The position numbers were made by a program, and so were the translations under genes. This document shows positions 1-11,716 of a stretch of DNA of 64,000 nt, one piece after another. How positions within the stretch are numbered: position 1 is the stretch's first letter; every line of letters begins with the position of its first letter. Under the pieces are notes generated by a model. It was not told where the DNA came from and searched no databases. It saw nothing but the letters and a program-made list of their open reading frames with translations. Origin of the DNA: Fagopyrum homotropicum (lineage: Eukaryota; Streptophyta; Magnoliopsida; Caryophyllales; Polygonaceae); the NCBI GenBank assembly GCA_033239125.1, contig BSWB01000001.1, positions 136,568,981 through 136,632,980 on the forward strand. The letters are read 5' to 3'.

Positions 1-1
1 A

Positions 2-3000
2 CTCCAAAGGTCGACGCCTCTTGTCGGCGTAGGACTTCTGACGACTCTGAGCTGCTAACATTCGCTCTCGGACTAGGGCAATCCGAGCGATGTCATCCTG
101 TACCTGATCTGGAGCTACTCCATCAACTCTGCTAGGCTCATCCCAACATAAGGGTGTACGACATCTCCGCCCGTACAAAGCCTCATAAGGAGCCATCCCA
201 ATAGATGCGTGCCAGCTATTGTTATACGAAAACTCTACCAGTGGAAGATGATCTGGCCATACCTGTCCCCAATCAAGTACACACGCCCGAAGCATGTCCT
301 CTAAGGTCTGAATGGTCCTCTCAGACTGCCCGTCTGTCTGTGGGTGATAGGCGGTAGTGAAGTGGAGACTCGTCCCCAAGGCAGTATGTACCTGCTGCCA
401 AAATCTCGAGGTAAAACGTCCATCTCTGTCAGAGACGATAGTCCTCGGTACTCCATGGAATCTCACAATGTGCCTGGTGAACTCCTCAGCCAGACGACTC
501 ACCGGCCACGTTTCCTTAATCGGAATGAAACGTGCGGTCTTCGTCAGGCGGTCTACCACTACCCAAATAGCATCAAATCCTCTGCTGAGTCTCAAACCAG
601 TGACAAAATCCATAGATATATCCTCCCACTTCCACTGTGGTACTGGAAGTGGGTGGAGCTCTCCTCCAGACCTACGGTGCTCAATCTTGACCTGCTGGCA
701 GGTCGCGCACTGAGCTACATATCGAGTCACATCGGGCTTCAACCCACCCCACCAGAAGGACCGTCTCACATCCTTGTACATCTTACTCGCTCCAGGATGT
801 ACTGAGTATGGGGTAGCATGAGCCTCACCTAGTATCCTCTGTCTCAACTCACTGTCTGACGGTACACAAACGCGATCCTGACGTCTCATCACTCCATCTG
901 CACCAATAGTAAACTGTGGGGCCTCATCTCGAGACATCCTGTCCCGGATCCGGATCAAAGTGGGGCAAGTCTCCTGCTTCTGTCGGATCTCATCCAACAG
1001 ATCAGGAAGTAACTCCATGGTAGACAACTGGCCATCGGTATCGGGAAACTGAACCTCTATCTCCAACCAAGCCAAGTCCCTCTGCAACTGTGGCTGTACT
1101 GTCAACCGGGCTATCGCTCTCTCTCTAGGCGTCTTCCGGCTCAAAGCATCAGCTACCACATTCGCCTTTCCGGGATGGTAAAGGATCTCAAGGTCGAAGT
1201 CCTTGATCAACTCTAACCACCGCCTCTGGCGGTTATTCAACTCTCTCTGAGTGAATATGTACTTCAGACTCTTGTGGTCTGTAAAGATCTGACATGTCGC
1301 CCCATAGAGATAGTGACGCCAGATCTTAAGAGCATGGACTACTGCAGCCAACTCTAAATCATGTGTGGGGTAGTTCTCCTCATACGTCTTCAGCTGTCGG
1401 GACGCATAGGCTATGACCTTACCCCTCTGCATCAAGACACACCCCAAGCCTAGCTTGGATGCATCACTGTATACCACAAAGTCATCAATACCCTCAGGCT
1501 GTGCTAAAATTGGAGCGGACGTCAATCTCCTCTTCAGCTCCTCAAAACTCTGCTGACACGGCTCAGACCAGACAAACCGAGTGGTCTTCCTCAGAAGACA
1601 AGTAAGTGGTCGGGCAATCAAAGAGAACCCTTCCACAAACCGGCGGTAGTAACCTGCTAGACCCAAAAAGCTGCGAACCTCCTTAACATTCTTAGGAGGT
1701 TGCCAAGAAGATACTGACTCGATCTTCGCCGGATCGACCTTAATGCCCTCAGCAGTCACCACGTGTCCTAAGAAAGCCACCTCTGACATCCAAAACTCAC
1801 ACTTGGATAGCTTAGCATACAGCTGGCTATCCTGTAGAATCTGCAGTACTGTCCTCAAGTGTCCGGCATGCTCCTCCCGACTCTTAGAGTAGACTAGGAT
1901 GTCGTCAATGAAGACCACTACAAACTGGTCTAAGAAGTCGATGAATATTCCATTCATCAACTCCATGAACACTGCTGGTGCATTAGTGAGCCCGAATGGC
2001 ATCACTACGAACTCATAATGACCATACCTAGTCCGGAATACCGTCTTAGGTATGTCCTGATCTCTCACCCTCAACTGGTGATAACCTGACCTCAAGTCTA
2101 TCCTCGAGAACACGGACGCTCCATGCAACTGGTCCAACAGATCATCTATGCGTGGCAGTGGATACTTGTTCTTGATGGTTACTTTGTTCAGCTCTCTGTA
2201 GTCTATGCACAGCCTCATCGATCCGTCCTTCTTCTTCACAAACAACACCGGCGCACCCCAAGGAGACACACTGGGGCGTATAAAACCCTTCTCTGCCAGC
2301 TCCTCTAACTGCTTCTTCAGCTCAAGCAGCTCTATAGGTGCCATGCGGTACGGGGCCTTCGAGATAGGTCTCGTGCCCGGCTCCAAGTCAATGCTGAAAT
2401 CAACGCTCCTCTGTGGGGGTAGCCCTGGCAGGTCATCGCTGAATACCTCTGTAAACTCGCATGCAACAGGTATCTCCTCTATAGTCAGGCTCTTGCTTTC
2501 CTTCATGGCATAACACCAGAAGGCTTCGCAACCCTGGGCTATCAGTCTCGCTGCTCTCACTGCACTGATAACTGTACCTGACTTTCCGAGGTCCCAACCT
2601 CGGAATATTACCCTATGACCCTCCTCCGTGGCAACGGTCACTGTCCTCCTACCAATGTCTAAGACTGCGCCGTGTTTCCTCATCCAGTCTATCCCTAAAA
2701 TGACATCCTCATGAGCTAAGGGCATGACTAGAAAATTAACTAGCCAGTCTCGATCTCCCATGCGAACATGACATCCAAATATCTCTCTAGTCCCTCTTAC
2801 CTTACTCCCATCAGGTAAGCCTATCGTAAAAGGTATCCCCTCTACAGTAGCTAAGGACAATCTATCTACGCATGCATCAGATATGAAGGAGTGTGTAGCA
2901 CCCGTATCAAATAAAACTCGTACAGGTAAGTCATGAATCTGGATCGTACCTGTGGCAGTAGGTGCATATGGCTGATCAGCATCTCTCAACTCAAACACTC

Positions 3001-4486
3001 GTGCCTGAGCTCCTCTAGTATCAGCCACACTACCACGTCCTCTACCCCGACCTGATCCCTGCATAGAGCTCTGTGATGGTGTGTGTCCTGGAGCTCTGTA
3101 AGACTGCTGCTGACTAGGGGCTCTGTACTGCTGCTGCTGACTCGGAGTCCGGTACTGTGGCGGTCTCTGTACACTCCCTGATAAGCCTGCAGGAGAAGAA
3201 CCCTGCTGAGATGGGGCCTTGCCCTGACGGCAGAATGCAGCTCTATGTCCAACTTTGCCACACTGAAAGCAAGTCACTGCTGGCTTCATGCAGTTCGATC
3301 GGATATGTCCATAACTATTGCAGTTGTGGCACTGCAAGCTACCAGCTGAAGTCTGACCAGTAGCTGTATGGCTCTGTCGCCCCTGAGTCTGTCCCCGTCC
3401 AAAAGCAGCTACTCCTGAACCACCACTGGCATAACCTGTCCTCTGCCGCTTATCCGGCCTGTCAGACTGAGCAGCTCTCCTAGACCCTGGTCTGTCTCTC
3501 TCATACGCAGATGCTCTATCCTGATAGTCTGACAGAGTCTCACAGCGAAATCCTGCCAGATAAGACCGAGTGCTCTCTCTCAATCTCCGGGAAAAGAGAT
3601 AGACATGCTGCTCCTCAGGAGGTGCAGCTGGTCCAAGCAGTGTCAGTTCCTTCTGGAACTTCTTGATGGCAGCAGCGATCGGAACATCCTCAAATCCAGC
3701 CTCAATGAAGTCCTGGAATCTCTCTCTCCTCAACGAAACAGGGCAGTATCTGTCTCTAACAATGCTCCTCATCTGCTCCCAAGTGGTGACTCGACTACGC
3801 ATGGTCCGCCACCAGGAATGAGCATCTCCAGTGAAGCAAGTCTGCACCAAGTCTACCTGTCGATCCTCTGGGCAGCGTATCGCCTCTAAAGCAGTCTCTA
3901 CCTGCCCAATCCAGTGCTCCACCTCCAATCCTATCTCTCCATTATATGAGGGAACCTTCTGAGAGTTGAAAGCCTTCAACCACTCATCTGGCCTGGGTGC
4001 TCTGGTCCCAGTAGGCGCTCTACCAGCCACAACTCTCCTCTCAGGTACAACTGGCACCTGAGGCGCTTCCTGTGTCACCTGGACAGATCTAGCCGGTACT
4101 GGTGGTATCTGGGTAAGTCTCTCTGTCCTAGCAGCCTCTTCCCTACGCTCAACGTAGGCTCGGTACTCTCTGTACTCAGTCGCTCCAATGGAAACACGCC
4201 CTGACTCTGTCGAACGTGCTCTCTGTGCTCCAGACCTAGCAACGGTCTCATTCCTGACCTCAGGACCAACACTCTCAGCTACTTCCTCCACTCCAGCCTC
4301 TGGCATGATCACTGCTGGGGGATCCTCTCGTGGAGCTCGACCTCGACCTCGGGCTAGTGGGGGTCTACCTCCACGGCCGCGTCCTCTAACTGTAGGGGCC
4401 CTATCTCCCCTACCTGGTCCAGCTGGAGGGAGAGGTGGACGACCTCTGCCTCGACCAGTAGCTAGCGTAGCTCTAGTACGTGCCAT
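2..4486 (-). CDS. Gag-Pol polyprotein of element E (C-terminally cut by the window edge)
   Basis: A single frame opens at the ATG at 4486 and stays open for 1495 codons to the window edge; I read every codon and found no stop. Order: a basic Arg/Pro/Gly-rich N-terminus; a retrotransposon Gag domain (about 4000-3500); two CCHC zinc knuckles (C-x2-C-x4-H-x4-C) near 3250-3345; a Gln-rich spacer; an aspartic protease with DTGA near 2900; reverse transcriptase with FIDD near 1900; RNase H with DAS near 1460; an integrase HHCC zinc finger near 700-800; and integrase core motifs MDF, VSDRDG and GQSER between about 600 and 270. The polyprotein yields virus-like particles and cDNA in the cytoplasm and integrates it in the nucleus. 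Key catalytic residues look intact. No other ATG upstream in the leader is in frame. The absence of stops suggests a young copy. Confidence 0.92.
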   Translation of the reverse strand, partial: MARTRATLATGRGRGRPPLPPAGPGRGDRAPTVRGRGRGGRPPLARGRGRAPREDPPAVIMPEAGVEEVAESVGPEVRNETVARSGAQRARSTESGRVSIGATEYREYRAYVERREEAARTERLTQIPPVPARSVQVTQEAPQVPVVPERRVVAGRAPTGTRAPRPDEWLKAFNSQKVPSYNGEIGLEVEHWIGQVETALEAIRCPEDRQVDLVQTCFTGDAHSWWRTMRSRVTTWEQMRSIVRDRYCPVSLRRERFQDFIEAGFEDVPIAAAIKKFQKELTLLGPAAPPEEQHVYLFSRRLRESTRSYLAGFRCETLSDYQDRASAYERDRPGSRRAAQSDRPDKRQRTGYASGGSGVAAFGRGQTQGRQSHTATGQTSAGSLQCHNCNSYGHIRSNCMKPAVTCFQCGKVGHRAAFCRQGKAPSQQGSSPAGLSGSVQRPPQYRTPSQQQQYRAPSQQQSYRAPGHTPSQSSMQGSGRGRGRGSVADTRGAQARVFELRDADQPYAPTATGTIQIHDLPVRVLFDTGATHSFISDACVDRLSLATVEGIPFTIGLPDGSKVRGTREIFGCHVRMGDRDWLVNFLVMPLAHEDVILGIDWMRKHGAVLDIGRRTVTVATEEGHRVIFRGWDLGKSGTVISAVRAARLIAQGCEAFWCYAMKESKSLTIEEIPVACEFTEVFSDDLPGLPPQRSVDFSIDLEPGTRPISKAPYRMAPIELLELKKQLEELAEKGFIRPSVSPWGAPVLFVKKKDGSMRLCIDYRELNKVTIKNKYPLPRIDDLLDQLHGASVFSRIDLRSGYHQLRVRDQDIPKTVFRTRYGHYEFVVMPFGLTNAPAVFMELMNGIFIDFLDQFVVVFIDDILVYSKSREEHAGHLRTVLQILQDSQLYAKLSKCEFWMSEVAFLGHVVTAEGIKVDPAKIESVSSWQPPKNVKEVRSFLGLAGYYRRFVEGFSLIARPLTCLLRKTTRFVWSEPCQQSFEELKRRLTSAPILAQPEGIDDFVVYSDASKLGLGCVLMQRGKVIAYASRQLKTYEENYPTHDLELAAVVHALKIWRHYLYGATCQIFTDHKSLKYIFTQRELNNRQRRWLELIKDFDLEILYHPGKANVVADALSRKTPRERAIARLTVQPQLQRDLAWLEIEVQFPDTDGQLSTMELLPDLLDEIRQKQETCPTLIRIRDRMSRDEAPQFTIGADGVMRRQDRVCVPSDSELRQRILGEAHATPYSVHPGASKMYKDVRRSFWWGGLKPDVTRYVAQCATCQQVKIEHRRSGGELHPLPVPQWKWEDISMDFVTGLRLSRGFDAIWVVVDRLTKTARFIPIKETWPVSRLAEEFTRHIVRFHGVPRTIVSDRDGRFTSRFWQQVHTALGTSLHFTTAYHPQTDGQSERTIQTLEDMLRACVLDWGQVWPDHLPLVEFSYNNSWHASIGMAPYEALYGRRCRTPLCWDEPSRVDGVAPDQVQDDIARIALVRERMLAAQSRQKSYADKRRRPLE

Positions 4487-4742
4487 CTGTACAAGAATAA
4501 AAACTATAATTACTACTAGCTGAAAGTCCACGAGTCCAACTACAGTAACCTAAAGTCCAACTAAGCACACTGAGATCCGCGGTAGTAGTGGTGGTCAGCC
4601 GTACTTTTCTATTCCCAACCAGACTATGCATGCATTTAAAACCAAAAATTTTTCTTCTAAAAATTCAGATCCCTTTTCGGGTTCTGCTTAAAACTTATTC
4701 GGTCTTTCAGAAGATTTCAAGTGCCATTGTTGCCAACCTAGA

Positions 4743-4754
4743 GCTCTGATACCA
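4743..4754 (-). other. Primer binding site, tRNA-iMet type
   Basis: On the minus strand the sequence TGGTATCAGAGC lies three bases after the LTR end. It is the reverse complement of the 3' end of plant initiator tRNA-Met, the usual primer for chromoviruses. About 250 bases of untranslated leader separate it from the gag ATG. Confidence 0.88.
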
Positions 4755-4757
4755 TGT

Positions 4758-5946
4758 TGTAACACCCCGAATTCTCAGAACTCGGAGTATTACTGGTTAG
4801 GACCTCACAATGGGTCCCGACCTCAGTTTGACAACAACATTACTAGGACCTTGCAACAAGACACAAATAAAGAAACCGAAATTCATAAAAACATGTTTTT
4901 AGAGTAATGAATGCAACAAAGTCTAGCAGCCTACAGTTCTTAAACAAGAGAAAGAACAAAAGTCTTAACCAGAAGAAAGGAAGACAAAACAACTCCAACC
5001 CCGCTCTAAAGAGTACGGAGACCCGGCTGACCACTACTTCCGGATCACTCAGCTGCTGATCTAACCTGCGGTAAATCTAAAACAACAACAACAATCATCG
5101 TTAGCTAGTTATCTAAATATTAGCAGAATAATGGTAGCACAAACACACTCAGATAAACATAAACACTCAACATGCTTCCAAACAAGTCCGTTTTATTATC
5201 TTTCTTTAAATTACTCATTCACTCTAATGATACTTATTTTGTGACACGAGGGATTCCCAAACCTCGCCTCCGCCCCCGTGTAACCATCAGGAATGGATCC
5301 GATGCATCTCACCTTGTACCTGTATGGTCTGGGTATAGAGAACCTCCCAGTCTCCTGTCAGAGCTGGGCAGTGATGTCACGGCCCGTTATACATACACTT
5401 GGGCCTTACGCAAAATAATAACAGTCGTCCTAGCAAGTTATTATTATTAAATCAAGCAATAGCACACACCACTACTATCACTCAACTAACACTCAGAAAC
5501 CGGCTAAGTAAGTCGCAAGGACTTACCTGAGTCAAAATACTCTCTAACACGTCTCACACCGCTTGTACTCGTGGTAACTCAAACTCCTGTCAAATAAGGC
5601 AGGTGTATCAAGACACATCTCGCTATCCAACCTCTTGCAAAGGAATTACGGAAAAACAACCCTCTTATGGTAAAAGACCATTTTACCCCTGGTGCCGAAA
5701 GTTCTCAAAGTTCGCTCTTGCGTCCTACTAAATTCTTTTTAGGATTTGTTCTCTATGATTACTCTCTCTCTTTGATAGTTTCCTTAATCCAAACTCGTAT
5801 TCATGTGTAGATACTCGCATTTTTATATATTCTATATATTATGTTTATAAGTATACTTTTATATAAAATTTATATACTCATTAAATTCCAAGCTTCTATA
5901 AACTTTACTAGGCTTTGAAGATAATTATGTATTCTTTTAAATTCCT

Positions 5947-6037
<91 letters not shown>

Positions 6038-7267
6038 TATATGTATGTATATATGTGTATCCGTATGTGTACGCGACAGTCATAACTCCTATATATAGGT
6101 TCACCAAACCGCTTTTACTAATCTTCCGCTATTCGAAATTACAATAGTACCTATATATCCTATATATATATATTCCGAATCTGTTATTCATACATACTTG
6201 CATCCACACACGTTCCTCCCCTATTTTAACATCGTACTCGTATATTATACGCACACTTACGTCTTTTATACATATAAATTCCTACATATAATTACGGATA
6301 AGAACATCCCTAAACTATATATATATATATATGTACTGCAGGTGGAAGAAGGTCGGAGAGCCGGCTTACCGGTACTGCGATCCGGCGAGCACTGGCGTCA
6401 GGAGGCTGCAGCAGTTGGCGGTGGTGGCGAGCTCCGGGAATCGGCCGGACTGGAGGCGTGCAGGAGGCCGACTGGGGCGCGGCGCGGCTGCAGCAATTGG
6501 CGGTTACGATCCTTGCTCGAAATAGAAGCAACAGAAAAGAGGGAGGCGGAAGGAAGGTGAAGGAGGAGGCGTCTCACCTGGCGGCTATCGGTGGTCGCGG
6601 CGGACGGTGGCGATGCGTCGGCTCTGGTGGCAACGAAGCGAAGTAGCGGACGGTGGCGATGCGTCGAATTCTGAGAGGCCGGAGGGGTAAGTTTCGAACA
6701 GAGAAGGCGGAAGGAAGGAGAGGGATGCAGGGTGCTTACCGGGCTTGACGGGAGGCGGCGCAGGGCTCGGCGGCTGCTCGGCGGCTGCTCGGCGGCGGTC
6801 CCGATTGGTTGCTGTGCGTTTTTGCAAGAGGAAGGAAGGGCATGCGAGGCGTGAGAAGGGAGAAGCGTGAGAGGCGTGAGTTGCAGGATTAGATTTAGGT
6901 TAAAAATCTTAATTAGGGTTAGGTTTAATTAGGAGTTAATTAATGGGCTTAGAAAAGTGGGCTGGGCCTATCAGCGGTTTAAATCTCGTCTCTCCCTTTA
7001 CACATGATCCGTAACTCGTTAATTGAGTGCGAAAGATTACAAAAATTACGGAATTAAATTCCGTGTTTTATAACTTATTATTATTATTCTTATTTTATCG
7101 TACTTAAATTATTTCCGGTCATTTAATTTATCATTTTATGTGAATCTAAGTTACATAAAATGATAGAATTAAACTCTTTTTATTTTACTTATTTATTTAT
7201 TTACGATTGTCGCGTCGGACTTTGGTTAATTTCAATTTACCGGAACTTAAAATTTTCGGTTATTACA
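4758..7267 (-). repeat. 5' LTR of element E (2510 bp)
   Basis: On the minus strand the LTR begins TGTAATAACCG at 7267 and ends GGGGTGTTACA at 4758, giving TGTAA/TTACA inverted ends, and is followed directly by the primer site. It contains a long AT microsatellite (about 5964-6032) and a G-rich block (about 6340-6850) with three copies of a CGGCGGCTGCT-like unit near 6760-6800. The partner LTR lies left of the window, so age cannot be estimated. I could not place a convincing TATA box. Confidence 0.8.
5946..6032. repeat. Poly(A) plus (AT)n microsatellite
   Basis: About 17 A residues run into roughly 35 uninterrupted AT dinucleotides, then degenerate TATG/TGTG repeats to about 6070. It lies inside the LTR of element E and is likely to be length-variable and hard to assemble. 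Confidence 0.95.
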
Positions 7268-7361
7268 AGATGTGAATTGAGGAATTTAATGGCGTTTGGG
7301 GAATGTGAATGGAGTTGTGAAGGTAGAGAAGGGAATTTAATTTACCTATCATTAAATGTAA

Positions 7362-7860
7362 CTTTATGATATGTAATTTTATGGTATGTAATTTTATGGT
7401 ATGAAAATCTGGTGTAAAAATATTCTGGTATGACAAAATGTAATTTTATGGCATGTAACTTTATGGTATGTAATTTTATGGTACGTAATTTTATGGTATG
7501 AAAATCTGGTGTAAAAAAATTTTGGTATGACAAAATGTAATTTTATGGTATGTAATTTTATGGTATGAAAATCTGGTGTAAAAAATTATGGTATGACAAA
7601 ATGTAATTTTATGGTATGTAATTTTATGGTATGTAATTTTATGGTATGTAATTTTATGGTATGTAATTTTATGGTATAAAAATCTGGTGTAAAAAATTCT
7701 AGTATGACAAAATTCTTGTATGACAAAATTCTAGTATGAACTTTTCGTATGATAATTTCTGGTATGAACTTTTCGTATGATAATTTCTGGTATGAAATTT
7801 CTAGTATAATAATTCTGGTATGAGAAATTCTGGTATGAGAAATTCCGGTATGAGAAATTT
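7362..7860. repeat. AT-rich minisatellite with higher-order structure
   Basis: A 15-bp unit, TATGGTATGTAATTT, is repeated with small changes. Blocks of it alternate with a second unit of the form GGTATGAAAATCTGGTGTAAAAA followed by TTCTGGTATGACAAAATG (starts near 7397, 7493, 7563 and 7673), so the array has a two-level repeat of about 70-110 bp. The right end decays into GGTATGA-GAAATTC units. Small ORFs here are translations of the repeat and not genes. Confidence 0.92.
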
Positions 7861-8467
7861 AGTCCAGAAAATAAAAAAGAAAATAAAAAAAGGCAAGAAA
7901 AATAATAATAAAAAAAACAAATTTAGTAATTAAAAATTAAAACTTATACTTATATAACAAATAACAAATATCATTTATTCCTTTCTTTCTAAATAGAAGG
8001 GTTAATAATTTTTACCTACTATTAAATGAAAGTGGTAAAAAATTTGGGGTACACTTTCTTAAACAAAAACTCAAAAAGGCCTAGTATGTCAAATTATCCC
8101 TAAAAAATATAATCCGATTTTTAAAAAAAATTGTATTTCTTTATAAAATTACTAGTATCCATTTTATTATTATTATTATTCACCGAGTAGATCCAGTTTT
8201 ATCGGATTTTATGTGTAAACTAGTTCATATCCCGCACCTTGTGCAGGTATATTTAAATATTGATGATTTTTGAATAAAATATCATCAACTTGGCTATGTG
8301 GGAACTAATGATATATTTATGAAAAAAAAAATTAAATATTGCTTTTAATTTACTACTAACAAAAATTTTGTAAAGAAAAATAAAAAGAGAATATAATTTT
8401 AAACTTACAAAATCTAACATTTTGATTTTTCGGCAGCATTGTGAAAAATATTTCTAAAAAAAAATAA
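7861..8467. other. AT-rich spacer with no recognised feature
   Basis: About 600 bp of A/T-rich sequence with poly-A and ATT runs. An imperfect short hairpin, CCGCACC-TTGTGCAGG, occurs near 8231-8247. No ORF, LTR end or RNA gene was recognised. Confidence 0.6.
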
Positions 8468-9052
8468 TGTAACACCCCGAATCCGCGGGATATCGGAATG
8501 CTACGGGCGAGACCACACAATGAGTCCCGACCCTTAGCCTGACAATAATCTCACCGGACCTTTCCAACAAGGCACAAATTAAAGGCATAAAACTCAAAGT
8601 GGTTTATAATGTATGCAAGAAAAGAAAGGAAGGGATACAAGTTGGAAACTCAGCCGAGTCCTCAAAACGACATAAACGTACAAGAATCCAAACGTACGAC
8701 AAAACATAATCCGACAAAACAAGGAAATCCCCAAAAACGTCCCCGTCCTATAATGTACGATGATCACTCGGTTGTCCACTCCTCCACCTCACTCGGCGGC
8801 ATCTCTAACATGCAAGGCATCTACACAACACGATTTTAAACCGTTAGCTCACATTCTATGCACTATAAGAACAATATGACACAAACACACATAAGAACAC
8901 AAAGCACAACATGGACATTCATTACATAGCATGTTTTTAGGTTGTTCCATATCTAATTCATTAGTTCAAGTGTGACACGAGAGTCTTATAACTCTCGCGC
9001 TCTGTCCCCGTGTAACCAACAGGAGTGTGGCGGCGCCCAACCCGTATACCCT
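8468..9052 (-). repeat. Truncated Tekay-type LTR, 3' portion, minus orientation
   Basis: It begins on the plus strand with TGTAACACCCCGAATC, the same terminus as the element E LTR. It matches that LTR in order: the 'ACAATG-GTCCCGACC' block near 8515, then the 'GTGACACGAG...CCCCGTGTAACCA-CAGGA' block near 8972. No primer site lies beside the terminus, so this is a solo or truncated LTR. Similarity fades near 9050, where a plus-oriented LTR begins. The exact right boundary is uncertain by tens of bases. Confidence 0.72.
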
Positions 9053-9954
9053 GAGGGAGTTGTAAGATCCTAGGTTTTTGCCTTCATCGCCCCTGCGGTG
9101 AAGAGGGTCGCCCCCGCGGCCAGCCGCCCTTGCGGATTTTACGACAGATCGCGCCGATCTGTTTTCGTTCGTTTTATCTTTCTTCCATAGATAGAATATC
9201 CAATATTCTATCTTATGGGTTGGTTTCCTTGTTTTCTTTCTAACCCTAGACGCCCTTTCCGTCAAGCGTTCCAGCCCTCCCTATATATTCTCTTCTTTCT
9301 CCCCTTTTTCCCGTTCCTTGCTATCATCTTTTTCAACCCTAGAGAGCTGCAGCCGTCCTTGCTTCCTGCAATCCCGCTGAACGTGTAAGTGCATCTTTTC
9401 TGGTTCTTCCTCACGTTCCTTTAGCGCTGCATGCCTTCCCTTCTATTTTGGGTTCTTCCTTTCGTTCTTCTCTTTCCATCTTCTCCAAGGATCAAGCATG
9501 AGCCTTGATTCTTGTGGAATGTTCCGTTGTTGGCCCTTCGTTGTTCTCAGGCTCTCTGGAGTGGAGTCTCGACGTGTTGGAACCAAAGGTTCGAGCTTTG
9601 GTTGCCCCTGCTGTGAGTTCTGTCGAAGAAGAAATCCGACAACGCTTTCTGTCACGCCGCCGCCCCTGCGCCTGCACAGAGCCGCCCCTGCGCATCTGTT
9701 CAGCCGCCCCTGCGCATCTGTCTAGCCGCCCCTGCGGTTTCTCTGCACTAACTCCCGTCTTTGGCGAGTTGCTTCATTCCTTCCTTTCCTCGTTCCTTCC
9801 TTGGTTCCTTATGGTTGTACCTTGTTCCCTGAGTTGTTGTAAGACTAAAGTTGAGCCCTTAGCATGGGTTGATCTCTTAGAGATCTTTGAGACTAGAAAT
9901 CATAGACTTCTAGAAACCGTTTCGTTCCTGATCCGTGTTGCTTGTTCGTACAGG
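9053..9954 (+). repeat. Fragment D: Tekay-type LTR, plus orientation, left part
   Basis: Continues at 21744 on the far side of element A1. The right part aligns with the reverse complement of the element E LTR, for example the GGTAAGTCC...GACTTACTTAGC block and the CAGGAGACT and GATCCATTCCT blocks, which identifies it. This left part has a TATA-like CTATATAT at 9281-9288. It also has seven CCGC-N4-GCGG-like units (interrupted palindrome, consensus CCGCCCCTGCGG), three before the TATA (about 9088-9136) and four after it (about 9657-9738). The 5' end of the LTR is not recognisable. The 62-150-codon ORFs here look incidental. Confidence 0.62.
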
Positions 9955-11710
9955 TGATAGCATGAATTATAGTCTATATTTTGGGGTTTGTTTGGACGTT
10001 TTATCTTCAATAATCAGCATGTTTGTATGTATAATATGCGATTATATTACCATTTCATCTACCTTTGTGGGAATCGAGGTCTACACCTAGTTTTGTTGTA
10101 ATCGTAGGTAAAATGACACGTTTTGCATCAAAAAGGAGCAAAAGGAGCTATGGAGTCATTGGAGCTACATTCAGGAACATAAGGAAACATCCAGGAAGCA
10201 TAGCCATGGATTAGAGATTCACTTTGGACCAAATTTGAGAGATTTCACATTTAGTTGTGACTCACCTCGGTTGACTACAGATTCACCTCGACCGAGGTGA
10301 TCCAGAGAAGTCGACTCGACCGAGGCGAACACCTGGGACGCGGCGAGAATATTTTATTCTTGGCTGAGATCTTTTATCTTTGGAAATAGATCTTATATTT
10401 TTGGGCTTGGCTCCTGGAAGGAAGAAGATATACTAGATAATATATTTTACCTATTTTTATGGGAGGAGATCTTTCTAAGATATCTTATCTTTGGAGAGTA
10501 ATTTTCCTATAAAAAGGGTCGGATTTCCCACAAATCCGACACGATGCATACATCCGCTATCACCTCGCATACACCTAATACACCGTTGCAGCCATACTCC
10601 AGTTGGGAGATTTGAAGAACCTTTTTGAAGGTTGAAGGAAGAAAGTCTATAGCTTTTATAGCTTTTGAAGGGTTTTTGTAAGATCATCTTAGATTCCCTT
10701 CTTGTTTGTTGTCTTGTTGGATTTCTATCCAAGGAACGCTTGTGTTTGATAATTGATTCAGTTATTGAAGCCTTTCTCTTAAGATTTTCTTGTTCAATTA
10801 TTCTCTTTCTTCCCATATATTTGATTAATATTTTCATGATGATGAGTGGCTAATCTCTTCGTGTGATTCTAGGGTGATTGGCTGAAGGTTGTGGGGAAAA
10901 CAATGATAGAAAAATCTCAATCACAGTAGGACCCTGAAAGCTTGAGTCTTTACCTTAACCCTAAGCATCTCGTTCAGTCGATGAACATCTCGGCCGGGGT
11001 GGAAATCGTCTGACCGAGGTGACTTATCTGATCCGAAACTGAGAGTTAAGTGTTAGAGTTTGCCAAATCCTATTCTTATTATACCTTTCCTGGTTCAATG
11101 CAAGCCTAGGATGAGACTTACCCGGTAATTTCTTAGTTTGTTTACCCAAGATCATAAGTGTAGGTAATAAAGGTTTATCCTTTATTGGGGTTTGAGTGTG
11201 CTTTCATCCCATCTTTGTGAGTTAGCCTGAGACTTACCCGGTAAAGGTTGATTCTATTCCCTTAGGTGGTGTGTTGGTTTGAGGTTATAGTTCTTTTCCT
11301 TAATTCCTTGAGACTTACCCGGTAATAGGAGTTACGGTTTGGGATTAGTGAGTAGTGAGACTTACCCGGTGATCTATTCCACTTTAGTAACACCTTCCCT
11401 TTGCAAAAACTCAGCTTTGTCCGCTTATCTTTAGATCTTGAGTTGGAACCACAACTAGATGTCTTAATCCCTAGAATTGCATATTTCCTTTATTGACTTT
11501 TATCATCTTTGATTGTTTTGATTTCTTTGTGGTTAGTAATTGCGAAAGTTTACCTATTCCGAATTTGTTTCACTAAGTCCCTGTGATCGACCCCTGGAAT
11601 TCCTTACTTTTTACTACGATTGACCCGTACACTGCGGGTTCGCATCCTTGTTTTAAGCTTACTTCTAGGGTTATAAATTTAAAGCTTGCACACACCGTTT
11701 GGAGCGAACA
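9955..11710 (+). repeat. 5' LTR of A1 (1756 bp)
   Basis: TG...CA termini. The promoter is marked by TATAAAAAGG at 10508-10517. Upstream of it are half and full copies of the family A palindrome: 10263, CACCTCGACCGAGGTG at 10284-10299, and 10311-10327. Further imperfect copies occur near 10990 and 11013. Four copies of GAGACTTACCCGGTAA or a close variant lie at 11113-11128, 11229-11244, 11310-11325 and about 11357-11372. Near the 3' end is CCCGTACACTGCGGG (about 11624-11638), shared with the LTRs of families B and C. Confidence 0.93.
10508..10517 (+). promoter_or_regulatory. LTR TATA box of A1
   Basis: TATAAAAAGG, about 210 bp downstream of the palindrome cluster. An identical box is present in the 3' LTR (20540-20549). 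It probably directs transcription of the genomic RNA. Confidence 0.75.
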
Positions 11711-11716
11711 AGTTTT

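Larger units (their letters stand above)
1..7267 (-). mobile_element. Element E: Tekay/Del-like Ty3/gypsy retrotransposon, 5' part
   Basis: The minus strand reads LTR (7267 to 4758), tRNA-iMet primer site, leader, then gag-PR-RT-RH-IN to the window edge. The downstream end of integrase, any chromodomain, and the 3' LTR lie outside the window, so no target-site duplication can be tested; the base pairs just outside the visible LTR are agatg (7268-7272). Domain order with integrase after RNase H marks Ty3/gypsy. The tRNA-iMet site, DTGA protease, FIDD reverse transcriptase and long LTR fit the chromoviral Tekay/Del branch. Assignment to Tekay rather than another chromovirus is inference, because the chromodomain region is not visible. 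Confidence 0.85.

Noticed and set aside
8217..8250. Possible Helitron-like terminal hairpin
   Set aside because: The CCGCACC-TTGTGCAGG hairpin is imperfect, and no CTRR end, TC start or AT target context could be established.
9443..9957. Possible host gene or exon in fragment D (150-codon frame ending at 9957)
   Set aside because: The frame crosses the LTR promoter region and CCGC repeats, has no recognisable domain, and its stop lies inside the inserted A1 LTR.
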